Made by a program: the position numbers and the translations under genes
The notes under the pieces: generated by a model
Told to the model about the DNA's origin: nothing
Seen by the model: only the letters and a program-made list of their open reading frames with translations
Databases searched by the model: none
In this document: positions 27,294 through 36,306 of the stretch, in pieces
How the letters are laid out: each line of letters opens with the position of its first letter
How positions within the stretch are numbered: position 1 is the stretch's first letter
Origin: Halocatena marina
GTDB lineage: Archaea > Halobacteriota > Halobacteria > Halobacteriales > Haloarculaceae
NCBI RefSeq assembly: GCF_023276375.1
Contig: NZ_JALLPK010000001.1
Coordinates: 1,488,001-1,552,000 of the forward strand
DNA length: 64,000 nt
Direction: 5' to 3'

Positions 27294-27416
27294 TTATTCG
27301 AAGGCCCGCTCTTCAATCCCCATACACGATCGACAGACCGTTCGATCACCGCGAGTCTGAACCTGCGATACAGGATATTTCTGTCTGCAGTCGTCACAGG
27401 TACATACTTTCTCCAT
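27294..27416 (-). CDS. Small zinc-finger protein (40 residues)
   Basis: From ATG 27416 a 40-codon frame encodes MEKVCTCDDCRQKYPVSQ, then a strand turn TRGDRT and VCRSCMGIEERAFE. The spacing CxCxxC ... CxxC is that of a small zinc ribbon. Haloarchaea are known for many such proteins under 60 residues, some with roles in stress and biofilm control. It lies alone in an otherwise gene-poor region. The start further upstream (27488) would add unstructured residues and is less likely. Role unknown. Confidence 0.5.
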   Translation of the reverse strand: MEKVCTCDDCRQKYPVSQVQTRGDRTVCRSCMGIEERAFE

Positions 27417-28157
27417 ACTAGTATGTTCAATCCGGCAGTCACTTATGTCTGTCCACAAACTGTCGTGTAGTTCCCGAGGAGTCCTCAATTCGGACCCGTT
27501 GACTGAGAGGAAGGCAGCGGGCTGTAGTTGTTTTACAAACTATTGGACTGCACGTGTCTCTACCAACTGAAATGGATCGGCATTCCCGACTATATTTAAT
27601 TTGTCAATTCTACATTTTATCGCTAGAAATTCAATGTCACCGTTGGACATTCCAAAAGAAATCCATCTATATCATATTCACATTATGTTTACTCGTCTGA
27701 CTGTATCGCATCAGTTTATATTGCTGTTTTATTATTGAAGCCTGAAGTTCTCATATTAATCTAGTATTGGTGCTTGAATCACATTCTATTGGTATATCGC
27801 TACAAAATCCACTATCTACACTATTTCTGCATTCGATAGGTATTATCATAGATATGATTTCTTCTGATGTATATAACCGATGTTTACTAACTGTCGCTCA
27901 ACGTAATGAGCCAATCAACAGGAGAATGCTCACCGCCATAGTGTCTTTTATAATTCAGAACCAGAAAGCGATTGGATGGGGGTTACCCACGGACCAAGGA
28001 TACTGCTCACTCGACGACGGACACAGAGGATAGAACACGAGACCACTGACACCCTGACCGCCGTCAGCGGAGAAAAAGTAGATTGAGATGATAGATGTTG
28101 TGACAAACCCATCCAATCGTACGATGGGTACTGCAATTTCGCGTAGTGGGTTTGCGA
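27417..28157. other. AT-rich gene-free stretch
   Basis: No gene recognised. It contains a perfect 12-base inverted pair CGATTGGATGGG (27969-27980) and its complement (28108-28119), and a small hairpin CCCATC-N9-GATGGG at 28108-28128, downstream of the subtilase gene. Either could be part of its 3' end or chance. Confidence 0.4.
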
Positions 28158-29594
28158 TTACTTTCGGGCGCGTTTGATGAGACGTTTGAGATCTAGATGT
28201 CCTGCCCCATGATAGGTTTCACCACCGGGCGCACTGCTTGCTGTCTCTCTGATGAGCATTTCGATCTCCTCGACACTGGCAGTAGGTCGAAGCGAGCGGA
28301 TAAGTGCAACTGCTCCAGTGACTTGCGGAGCAGCCATCGAGGTGCCCGCTTTCCAGCCATAGCCCGCAACTGTATTTCCACTCGCGTCAGTCTTGTAGAT
28401 GGTCGAGTAGACAAGGTCTCGCTCTGCTCCTTCAACACCACCGTTGAGTGCTTCGAGGTCAGCGTTCCCGCCAGCAGCGCTGACATCAACCGCATTCCCG
28501 TAGTTCGTATAGAACGCAGGCTCAGTCGTTGGCTCCTCCAGTCGATTTCCTGTGAGCCACTTCTCTTCATTGTCGCTGTGCTTGCCGCCCCAACCACAGC
28601 CGATTGGACCTGTTGCGGAAACGCCGAAAATGCCCTTGACTTCAGTTGGGAGACTCAGCATATTTTCTTTGCTCATGTTGACTGAGTCGTTTCCTGCGGA
28701 GTTCACAAAGACCATACCTTTCGCGCGGACGTACTCAGTCAGCCGGCGATAAACCTCTTTGATTTCTAGTAGTTCGGGATGTTTCTCGATGTCGTAGTTT
28801 ATGTACCCAACGCTGAAGTTCGCAACATCACACCCTTTATCTGCCGCTGCAGCGAGCGCTGCGACCGTGTCTCCAGTCGTAGCCCCCTCTTCTTCGACCC
28901 CGGAGAACACACGATGCGCGACAATCTCGGTTTCGGGTGCAGTGCCAAGAACTCCACCATCGGGACCATTGTTACTATTCGTTGCAGCGATCGTTCCAGC
29001 GACGTGCGTACCATGATCACCAGCCCCATTCGGCCGCCAATCGTACTGATCCGTGGTGAAATTCTCTGAAAGCTCATCATTGACAACATCAGCGAGGTCG
29101 GGATGAGCGTCATAAACGCCGGTATCAACAACCGCTACACGGGATCCTGCCCCTTTCGTCGTATCGTGAATAAAAGTGCCACCACCAGGCTTATCAGTTA
29201 GATCGCCAACATTTTGGATGCGTTTGTCCCACTGATACTCGCTATTTTTTGGTGGACCATCGTGGTTGTGATTTCGATCACCTTCATCGACTGACGGTCC
29301 GCTGCGTTCGACCACTGGGCCTGCATCGTCTTGATACACCGTCAGATCCGGTGTGGTCGCTGCTGCGTCGCCGACCGAACTTGCATCGCCACGAGCCGCT
29401 AGCAGATCGATTTGGGAGATATCGTGAATGATTTCGATATCACTCGGCACGTCGGTGCGTGATACCTCTCGCAGATCGATGAGGAACCGTGTATTCTCAT
29501 TTGGAGTTCCTGTTGCGATGTTTGTACCCACGAGACCAGTTCCAAGAGCTACACCCGTCAATTGGAGGAATTTTCGTCTGTTATGGTTTGCCAT
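28158..29594 (-). CDS. Tat-exported subtilisin-like (S8) serine protease
   Basis: 478 residues from ATG 29594 (an upstream ATG at 29618 adds eight residues before the signal). A Tat signal (NRRKFLQLTGVALGTGLVG) is followed by a pro-region of about 110 residues. The S8 domain carries the full triad: VAVVDTGVYDAHPDL (Asp), GDHGTHVAGTIAATN (His) and GTSMAAPQVTGAVAL (Ser), with an oxyanion Asn in FVNSAGNDS. Halolysin-type proteases of haloarchaea are exported folded by Tat and mature outside. There is no C-terminal extension of the usual halolysin type: the protein ends soon after the catalytic domain. Extracellular protein breakdown or processing is the expected role. Confidence 0.92.
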   Translation of the reverse strand: MANHNRRKFLQLTGVALGTGLVGTNIATGTPNENTRFLIDLREVSRTDVPSDIEIIHDISQIDLLAARGDASSVGDAAATTPDLTVYQDDAGPVVERSGPSVDEGDRNHNHDGPPKNSEYQWDKRIQNVGDLTDKPGGGTFIHDTTKGAGSRVAVVDTGVYDAHPDLADVVNDELSENFTTDQYDWRPNGAGDHGTHVAGTIAATNSNNGPDGGVLGTAPETEIVAHRVFSGVEEEGATTGDTVAALAAAADKGCDVANFSVGYINYDIEKHPELLEIKEVYRRLTEYVRAKGMVFVNSAGNDSVNMSKENMLSLPTEVKGIFGVSATGPIGCGWGGKHSDNEEKWLTGNRLEEPTTEPAFYTNYGNAVDVSAAGGNADLEALNGGVEGAERDLVYSTIYKTDASGNTVAGYGWKAGTSMAAPQVTGAVALIRSLRPTASVEEIEMLIRETASSAPGGETYHGAGHLDLKRLIKRARK

Positions 29595-29927
29595 TCCCAC
29601 TGTCAAGATGGATAACATTGTAATAAATCTTGTCGTATTTAATGGCAGTATTATTAAACATAAATGAGAAGAACAGATATGTCGTTGTCACTTTCCCATC
29701 GAGAGACGGACGGTCTATATTTGACTGTCGTTGTCGAGTTACGATACGACGAGCACAATGAAGTACTCAAAATCTACTCTGTCCAGACAATGTATTGATA
29801 AATGTCTATGCGAACAGAGTGGTTCTGTTCTCGGTTCTCAACGTCGCTGTACACGGTTGCTACACTACTAACATTGATCCGTCCTGTACCGACGGACGTG
29901 GTTTATGCCGATGGTTTCAGTGCTGCT

Positions 29928-30092
29928 TTAGAGGTCGCGTGCCTGGACAGTTTTGCGGTTATTGTCAGAGGCACGTCGAGCCGCATCTTCGATGAGGTTG
30001 TGGACTTCCTCATCGAGAGCGTCATAAAAGTCAGCTGAGACGTTGGCGTCGGTTGAATCTCTAACTCCAGCTTTGACAATAAGATCTGCCAT
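29928..30092 (-). CDS. DUF1931 histone-fold protein (54 residues)
   Basis: A complete small gene: ATG at 30092, TAA at 29928-29930. It begins MADLIVKAGVRDSTDANVSA, continues FYDALDEEVHNLIEDAARRA and ends NNRKTVQARDL. This is the standard form of archaeal DUF1931 proteins, a histone-like fold whose C-terminal RKTVQARDL matches the conserved R-T-(V/L)-x-x-(R/K)-D pair motif of histone folds. Family members are short and abundant in haloarchaea. DNA binding or heterodimer formation is proposed from the fold but not established. Nothing in the neighbourhood (protease on one side, OB-fold protein on the other) points to a specific job. Confidence 0.88.
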   Translation of the reverse strand: MADLIVKAGVRDSTDANVSADFYDALDEEVHNLIEDAARRASDNNRKTVQARDL

Positions 30093-30329
30093 AGACGCAT
30101 TTCTCCCGTCACTATGGCTTAAAGCTATTGATTTCGTTGCCTGGTGGTTCGATCACAATCGATAATCGAATGATCATTCGTGTACGTTATCAAGTACAGT
30201 ACACAATATCAGTGAAGTATGACTATTTGATGTGCTGAATCGGTTCACAAAGCAACGGACGTGGGATTCGTGTCGCGCTCATGTATGATAGAGCTCATCC
30301 TTTCGCCGGTTGCTGTGTATCCGCCGAAC

Positions 30330-30818
30330 TCAACTCAGCACGAGATAACCGCCGAACAGCAACAGTATCAAGAACAATCCAACAAGGACGATCAACACGA
30401 ACATCGGAATCTTCTCGTAAAACCGTTGAGGGCGGTTTTCTTCGATAACGACGACGTTTGTGGCTTCAATCGAGCAGTAGTTCTTTGGCGCATGGAACCC
30501 GACGTCGCCAGTGATCGCGACCTTCATTCCTTCTTCGAGATCAGTCGTGACAGACGACCGTCGCTGTTCGAAGATTACACAGTGGAGGGGCGTATTCCGA
30601 TGAACGATGTCGAAGTGAACGTGATTTTCCTTGATAAAGTAATTGGAGACCACTCCAACCACATAGTCGTACCGATGGAGGGAACTGGTCTCGTCAACCG
30701 CGGCTTCAATCTCATCAGCGAGCGTATCTGAGAACGTGACCTGTTCACTATCGAGCGTGTTTTGTAACGATGCAAGCTCTCCAGTTGCTTGGTTCTCTGT
30801 CTGAGATTCGACACCCAT
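30330..30818 (-). CDS. OB-fold (XseA N-terminal-like) protein with a C-terminal membrane anchor
   Basis: 162 residues from ATG 30818. A helical N-terminal part (residues 1-50) is followed by VVGVVSNYFIKENHVHFDIV, LHCVIFEQRR and EGMKVAITGDVGFHAPKNYC. This is the strand order of the OB-fold at the N-terminus of exonuclease VII large subunits, which binds single-stranded DNA. No nuclease domain follows. Instead there is a hydrophobic helix (about residues 136-159, VLIVLVGLFLILLLF) at the very end. A membrane-tethered nucleic-acid-binding OB protein is unusual, so a role at the cell envelope with DNA, or a derived non-DNA ligand, are both open. Confidence 0.65.
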   Translation of the reverse strand: MGVESQTENQATGELASLQNTLDSEQVTFSDTLADEIEAAVDETSSLHRYDYVVGVVSNYFIKENHVHFDIVHRNTPLHCVIFEQRRSSVTTDLEEGMKVAITGDVGFHAPKNYCSIEATNVVVIEENRPQRFYEKIPMFVLIVLVGLFLILLLFGGYLVLS

Positions 30819-31005
30819 TGATTCCAAATATAATATCTATGTGTAAAAACCCATTGGGGACGTACCACCAGAAATCGAATTCATATCTTCACCGATTCGC
30901 TCACGGCTAGTACAAGCAGTACCCAAGGCGTACTCGGCGAGATGGAACAAATGCTCATATGATGGTTGAGTAGTATTACATAAGTCACTGTCATCAGTCG
31001 GTAGT

Positions 31006-31365
31006 ATGTCGACGACAGTAGCAGACCTCGATGAACCGAGCGTTGTTCCCGAACTGACCGCATTCCAACTTCGAATCCTCACTATCCTCTCCGAAGAGGC
31101 GCGCTACGGACTGGCGATCAAGCGCGAACTCGAGGCGTACTACGACTCGGAGGTCAACCACGGTCGACTCTACCCCAACCTCGACGATCTCGTCGAAATG
31201 GGACTCGTCGAGAAAAGCGAACTCGATAAGCGAACCAACGAATACGCACTCACCGAGAACGGTCACGATGCCATCGTCACCCAACTCTCGTGGGTGTTCT
31301 CACAGTTCGTCACCGATGACAGCCGCGCTCAAGAGATCAAGGACCTCGTCAACGCAGTCCAGTAG
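31006..31365 (+). CDS. PadR-family winged-helix regulator, copy B
   Basis: 119 residues, same length and fold as the gene at 21302-21661. The proteins differ mainly within residues 7-30 and at a few later positions. The central part (DNA 31103-31268) has two mismatches in 166 bases against copy A, and 31324-31392 is identical and runs past the stop codon. The 55 bases between are clearly diverged at silent and replacement sites. Upstream, ACTGTCATCAGTCGGTAGTATG resembles the dyad before copy A, so the two regulators may see related operators. It stands alone, with no obvious target beside it. Confidence 0.9.
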   Translation: MSTTVADLDEPSVVPELTAFQLRILTILSEEARYGLAIKRELEAYYDSEVNHGRLYPNLDDLVEMGLVEKSELDKRTNEYALTENGHDAIVTQLSWVFSQFVTDDSRAQEIKDLVNAVQ

Positions 31366-31392
31366 TCAAACATCCTCTTCTCTCAAAGGTCC
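31324..31392. repeat. 69-base block identical to 21275-21343 (inverted)
   Basis: See the partner block. The shared stretch covers the 3' end of the PadR gene and about 29 bases past the stop (AGTCAAACATCCTCTTCTCT onward to GGTCC), then similarity ends abruptly. Confidence 0.85.
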
Positions 31393-31873
31393 ATCATAGG
31401 ACACGACGCCAGTGTGTTCGTCGTGTTCGTGGGTTCTACGCGCGTGAGCTGTCAAGACGGTACTTCACAATAAATGAGATTGATGATAATGATATGACTA
31501 TTTTGTATTAGCTAGTGATGATTGAGTAGTGCTTACAAATACAGTCGATTCGAATGGTAGTGTACGACAATACTGAGTACGAGCAGATCGAATAAGAGAC
31601 ATGGAATCAGAAACATTGATTCTAGCCAGTGGACTGATTCCCAGTTCAAGCACGATCTGTGAGCACGTAGCACGATCACATGAGCGATGGTACGATAACC
31701 ACGACGGTCTCATCAATCGGTTCGACGCACTCGAAGAATTTGAGCGAGGAGACAGGCAGCCGAAATTCACACGAACACGTCACTGTGAAAACGCCAGCAA
31801 AGGCAGATGGAGCTCCGAAAAAACATCTAATCGAGAACAAACCGAAGTCAACACCTGACAGTTCACTACCACT
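31393..31873. other. Gene-free stretch before uvsE
   Basis: About 480 bases. The frames present are short with non-haloarchaeal composition, and I see no domain. It should hold the uvsE promoter, but no clear TATA box stands at the expected distance. Confidence 0.4.
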
Positions 31874-32791
31874 ATGACGCGCTACGGCTATGCGGTCGAG
31901 AACGTCACCCTCCGGAAAGAAGGTATTCGAACGAATCGAGGGATGCAGAAAGCTACGTTCGAAGAGCGTGGACTCGACTACGCCGGAAAGCTCACAGAAC
32001 AAAACTGTCGTGATCTCAAGCGCATCATTGTGTGGAACCACAATCATGATATCTACTACTATCGGATTACCTCCGATCTCATCCCGTGGTTTGATCAGTA
32101 CGAACTCGACGATTTGCCAAATACTGAGATAATCAAACATCACCTCGCAGAAGTCGGGAGGTTCGCGTGCAAGCACGATATCCGTCTCACATTCCATCCG
32201 AGCCACTTTGTGAAACTAGCAAGTCCCGATGAATCTGTCGTCGAGCGGTCGGTGACGGATTTAGAGAATCACGGTACGATATTCGATGTGATGGGACTCT
32301 CACAGACACCGTACAACGCGATCGACATCCACATCGGCGCGCACTACGGCGACAAAGAAGCAACCGGCAGGCGTTTTTGTAAACATTTCGAGCAACTCTC
32401 ACCAGCAGTGCAGAAACGATTGACAGTCGAGAACGACGACACTGAATCACTCTGGAGTGTTCCAGAGCTGATCGACGCGGTGTATGATCGTATTGGAATC
32501 CCGATCACATACGATGATCTCCATCATCAGTTCACGAGCCGGCGACTGACGCGCTGCGAAGCGCTCAGACGCGCGACTAAAACGTGGGAGACGACACCAA
32601 TCATCCACTACAGCGAATCTCGACGCCTGCACAGGGCTGATTCCTCGATCCGACCCCAAAGCCACAGCGACTACATCACAGGACCAATCCGTACCTACGG
32701 AACGGATGCCGACGTAATGATCGAAGCAAAACAAAAGGAGCTGGCGGTACTCCGCTATCGTGACGCCAATTCATCGACAGGATCGAATTAA
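31874..32791 (+). CDS. uvsE: UV damage endonuclease (UvsE/UVDE)
   Basis: 305 residues with a TIM-barrel UVDE layout: RYGYAVENVTL at the N-terminus, HNHDIYYYRITSDLIPW (conserved metal and Arg/Ser region), LTFHPSHFVKL (metal His), DIHIGAHYGDK (His), LTVENDDTES (Glu) and ITYDDLHHQF (Asp, His), near full length for the family. The enzyme nicks DNA 5' of cyclobutane dimers, 6-4 products and some abasic sites, starting an alternative excision repair. It is a useful function for a sun-exposed halophile and occurs in only some haloarchaea. No repair partner lies nearby. Confidence 0.92.
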   Translation: MTRYGYAVENVTLRKEGIRTNRGMQKATFEERGLDYAGKLTEQNCRDLKRIIVWNHNHDIYYYRITSDLIPWFDQYELDDLPNTEIIKHHLAEVGRFACKHDIRLTFHPSHFVKLASPDESVVERSVTDLENHGTIFDVMGLSQTPYNAIDIHIGAHYGDKEATGRRFCKHFEQLSPAVQKRLTVENDDTESLWSVPELIDAVYDRIGIPITYDDLHHQFTSRRLTRCEALRRATKTWETTPIIHYSESRRLHRADSSIRPQSHSDYITGPIRTYGTDADVMIEAKQKELAVLRYRDANSSTGSN

Positions 32792-32850
32792 ATATTAACG
32801 AACCGATATTTGAGAGGTCTACTCAATCAGCGTCAATCTGTCTCAGTTGG

Positions 32851-33401
32851 CTATTCTGACAACCAGCTGTAGTAGTCGTGACTCTCTGCGAGTCGTCGCT
32901 GAACTGCGTCAACATCGCCGGGTGTGATCTGTTCGAAGAACTCTCGGTCACTCTGTCGAAGACGTGCAATTTTTTCAGCAGAATTCGCAGAATCGTCTGT
33001 CTCGATACAGTGAGACGTGTCGATTCTGTGCTCGTCGCCAAAACACTGTCTGAATATGTACTTTGCTCGGTTTGCGTGAACACACGAACTAACGAGATAG
33101 ATATCTTCAACAGTACCATCAATAGAATCGACGATTCGGCGGGTGAAGTATCCGTTTCCTTTTGTGTCTTGCGCGTTGTCGTCCAAGCGTATCTTTTTCG
33201 GGGGGATCCCACGTTCAGTGGCATAGTCTCGCATCGCTTACACTCCGCTCTTTGAACATCGGGATTTGTCCGTCCTCCTGTGAATATTAGATATGGCGCA
33301 TCTGTACTTCGGTACACTTCGATACTTGTATCCACACGCTGTTGAAGATGCAGATGAAGGGAATCAGATCGAAGACGTTGTCCAAGCGTAACGACAACCA
33401 T
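32851..33401 (-). pseudogene. YdcF-like (DUF218) protein gene with a frameshift
   Basis: From ATG 33401 the protein begins VVTLGQRLRSDSLHLHLQQR and APYLIFTGGRTNPDVQRAECK, the nucleotide-binding start of YdcF/DUF218 proteins. At about 33235-33244 the frame must shift by one base: the family sequence continues MRDYATERGIPPKKIRLDDN and IYLVSSCVHANRAKYIF in another frame, ending with TGA at 32851. Joined, the two halves give a full-length domain of about 183 residues. DUF218 proteins are involved in envelope or SAM-binding functions that remain unclear. The break could be a real inactivating deletion or a base-calling error. The otherwise clean reading favours a recent event. Confidence 0.7.
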
Positions 33402-33547
33402 GAACAGTACTGAACCTCATAACACAAGTAGACGTGGATAGGTTACCCACTGTGAGCGGATTTCGAACTGGTGTTCGCTGTCTATTCGACGATACGCCAT
33501 CATCTCCCATCCGATAATTTTTAAATTTGGGCTGATATTGTAATTTG

Positions 33548-34534
33548 ATGAATTGGGCGTTTGTCCGATACTTGCACGTGAAAATGGTCGTGTTGCTCTT
33601 TCTGATAAGTGTGTCTGGTCTCGCGGCAGCGATAGCTACTGGGTTCATCGTCTGTCTTGCGGGACTCTCGCTGCTTTTACTCGTCCCAAATCCGTCCCAG
33701 CTACTCAGGGCACCCGTTATTGTCATAAGCGTTGGTATCGCAACTAGCGGCGTCATTGGGGTGGTGCTCTGGAGTGAGCGAAACGCAACAGAGCACGCTA
33801 TTGCGACTGTTAATGCTCGACCCATGAAAGATGAATATCCCCAGACACGTGCGCTCGTCCAGTCGCTCGCCCAGCAAGCCGACGTACCGATGCCTACTCT
33901 CTTTGTCGCTCAGACACAGACGCCATTATCAATGACAACTGGGGTTCGTCCGAGCAGTGCTCAAGTTATCGTGAGTGAAGCCCTTCTGAATTCACTTCCT
34001 GATGAGGAGCTTGAGGCTGTTTTTGCTCACGAACTCGCCCATATCAAAAACCGCGATGTTGCTGTGATGACCGTCGCAGCTCTTCCGTTCGGTGCTGCTC
34101 AGCGAGTCCTCGAACTGCTGTTCGGACCGACCACCGGTGTAAAACACGGTGAACCGAGTCGTGCGAGTTACGCCGATCACCTCGTGGCACTTGGTCTCTT
34201 CTTCGTTTTTCCGGTCTGGATATTCGCACACTTGCTGACGGCATCATTCTCACGAACACGTGAGTTCACCGCTGATCGAGGAGCCGTCGCCATCACTGGT
34301 AATCCAGCTGCGCTTGCAGTTGCCCTTGAGCGCATTGATATGGCGCTTGCTGACCGTCCGTCGTCCGATCTCAGACGTATAGAGATTGCTGCTTTCGCTA
34401 TCATCGAACCACCTTTCTCGACTCCGCAGGGACTGCTTCCTATCCGATCTCTACTACGGCGTGCGTTCGCTACGCATCCACCGACAGCTGAGCGTATTGA
34501 GCGTATTCAAGCACTGCGAACCCAATGCGATTGA
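33548..34534 (+). CDS. HtpX-like M48 zinc metalloprotease
   Basis: 328 residues from ATG 33548 (a TTG one codon earlier is not needed). Two N-terminal membrane helices (about residues 10-70) are followed by a cytosolic catalytic domain with HELAHIKNRD (HExxH zinc site, about residues 161-170) and a later Glu ligand in the FTADRGAV segment. Another hydrophobic stretch (HLVALGLFFVFPVWIFAHLL) lies between them. HtpX-type proteases remove misfolded membrane proteins and respond to envelope stress. Most haloarchaea have several copies. This one stands alone, not in an operon. Confidence 0.9.
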   Translation: MNWAFVRYLHVKMVVLLFLISVSGLAAAIATGFIVCLAGLSLLLLVPNPSQLLRAPVIVISVGIATSGVIGVVLWSERNATEHAIATVNARPMKDEYPQTRALVQSLAQQADVPMPTLFVAQTQTPLSMTTGVRPSSAQVIVSEALLNSLPDEELEAVFAHELAHIKNRDVAVMTVAALPFGAAQRVLELLFGPTTGVKHGEPSRASYADHLVALGLFFVFPVWIFAHLLTASFSRTREFTADRGAVAITGNPAALAVALERIDMALADRPSSDLRRIEIAAFAIIEPPFSTPQGLLPIRSLLRRAFATHPPTAERIERIQALRTQCD

Positions 34535-34705
34535 TACTAGCTACGAACCCACTGGAAGAGTACCTCACAGATCTGCCTCTTCAAAAGTGTCATATATTCA
34601 TTGATTAGTACGACCTTGATCAACCGACTCCGGTGCGCGAACGGGAGAGTAGCAGTTACCGCTAGAGGTTTAATACAGATTCGACCGTTTTTGCCAGTAT
34701 TGTAA

Positions 34706-35869
34706 ATGAGTACAACCGATCCACCAGTAAATACATCGTCAAGTGTAGACGATCGAGAACAATCCGTAACTCCACTCGAACTGTTTTTCGATCTCGTGTT
34801 CGTGTTTGCGTTCACGCAGGTGACGGGCTTTCTCATCCATCATCTCACGTGGACTGGACTCGCACAGAGCGCCGCATTGTTGGGCGTGTTGTGGTGGGCG
34901 TGGGTTTGTTACTCGTGGTTGACAGGTGTTGTCAACGCAGAGGAGGTAATGTCCGCTCGGCTCGTGGTGCTGGCTGCGATGGCAGCAATGCTCATCGTCG
35001 CACTTGCCGTTCCCGACGCCTTCGGTGATGATGCAGTACTGTTCGGCATCGCGTACTTCATCGTCAGATTCCTACACATCGTTCTCTACATCGTCGTCGC
35101 ACCGGCAGAAACACAAACCGCGGTCCGTCGCATTGCACCGGGATTCCTCGGTGGACCTGCACTCCTCGTCCTTGCTGGGTTCTTCGATGGATCAGTTCAG
35201 GCTATCCTGTGGATCCTCGCTATTGTCATCGATTACGGCATCGTGTTTATCCGTGGGGTTGAGGGCTTTCACGTTCACGTCGAACACTTCGTTGAGCGCC
35301 ACCGCCTCATCATGATCATCGCTCTCGGCGAGTCGCTCATCGCGATTGGTATCGGGGCAGGGGGAATTCCACTGACTCTGACAGTTATCGGAGCTGCGCT
35401 GCTCGGTATTATTCTCGTGATCGCGTTGTGGTGGCTCTATTTCGATTACATTGTTCTTGCTGCCGAGAACCGCCTCAGCAAGGAGATTGGCACTGCTCGG
35501 GCCGTCATGGCCAGAGACTCGTACAGCTACATTCATCTACTGATCGTTGGGAGCATCATCTTTGTCGCGGTGGGGATTGAACAAACCATTGCTCACGTTG
35601 GCGAGCCGCTTGCGCTGATTCCAGCCATTGCATTTTGTGGTGGATGTGGCCTGTACTTGCTTGGTCACACCGCGTTCCGATTCCGCGACCATCGAACAGT
35701 CAGTTATCTCCGACTCGGCGTTGGTATCGTGGCTGTTGTACTGATACCAGTAGCCCTCCAGATACCAGCGCTCGCGGCACTGGCACTGCTTACCGCCTTA
35801 CTCGTAGGACTCACAGTGTACGAGACGCTCTGGTCCGAACACCGGAATCGACTACGGAGCACAAAGTAG
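34706..35869 (+). CDS. LtrA-family (low temperature requirement A) membrane protein
   Basis: 387 residues, about ten membrane helices. The LtrA signature is clear: TPLELFFDLVFVFAFTQVT near the N-terminus, WWAWVCYSW after helix two, and EHFVERHRLIMIIALGESL with the conserved His-Arg and GES segment in the middle. Despite its name, derived from a Listeria mutant unable to grow in the cold, the biochemical role of this family is not established. The gene is flanked by unrelated genes and has its own promoter region upstream. Confidence 0.9.
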   Translation: MSTTDPPVNTSSSVDDREQSVTPLELFFDLVFVFAFTQVTGFLIHHLTWTGLAQSAALLGVLWWAWVCYSWLTGVVNAEEVMSARLVVLAAMAAMLIVALAVPDAFGDDAVLFGIAYFIVRFLHIVLYIVVAPAETQTAVRRIAPGFLGGPALLVLAGFFDGSVQAILWILAIVIDYGIVFIRGVEGFHVHVEHFVERHRLIMIIALGESLIAIGIGAGGIPLTLTVIGAALLGIILVIALWWLYFDYIVLAAENRLSKEIGTARAVMARDSYSYIHLLIVGSIIFVAVGIEQTIAHVGEPLALIPAIAFCGGCGLYLLGHTAFRFRDHRTVSYLRLGVGIVAVVLIPVALQIPALAALALLTALLVGLTVYETLWSEHRNRLRSTK

Positions 35870-35966
35870 AATCAGGTCAGTAATTGATCGAGTCGGACTT
35901 ACTGACACTTCTCGTGATGTCACCGTTCTCCATCGTGTACAGTGTCTCCCGGCGCTGGCGCACTGT

Positions 35967-36254
35967 CTATTCACTGGCGTCAACAGTTAGTTGTTCAGTT
36001 GGTTCAGTCTCTATTGCTTCTTGACACACGATAATGTCGTGAGAGGGGAGCCGTGGGTCGTATCGACGGAGAGCAGTTCGATACTGTTTGGTCGTCCACG
36101 CTGCTGCGCGCGCAGTCGGTCGGCTTTCGAATCGAAGCCCTGTGGTCGGAACGGGCTGCGATCCAGTACGTCCACAGATGAGATAGAACGCTCCATCTTC
36201 GTTCGAAAGTGCCTCAATCTGTTCGCGGAGGTCAACAAGCGTCGTTTCAATCAT
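35967..36254 (-). CDS. DUF7552-type small haloarchaeal protein
   Basis: 95 residues from ATG 36254. IETTLVDLREQIEALSNEDG, then FYLICGRTGSQPVP and RFESRPTARAAAWTTKQYRT with LRRYDPRLPSHDIIVC, follow the haloarchaeal DUF7552 pattern. The family has no known activity. It lies 52 bases downstream of the broken binding-protein gene on the same strand. Composition is that of a normal haloarchaeal gene, so it is probably intact and expressed. Confidence 0.75.
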   Translation of the reverse strand: MIETTLVDLREQIEALSNEDGAFYLICGRTGSQPVPTTGLRFESRPTARAAAWTTKQYRTALRRYDPRLPSHDIIVCQEAIETEPTEQLTVDASE

Positions 36255-36306
36255 TCGTGCCGCTCTGAACCCGCTGTTGGCAGGATATTTTCAGTTCGTT
36301 CCATTG

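Noticed and set aside
27969..28119. A 12-base inverted pair as possible terminal repeats of a miniature element
   Set aside because: Flanking and internal bases do not extend the match and no target-site duplication is seen. Noted only as part of the desert.
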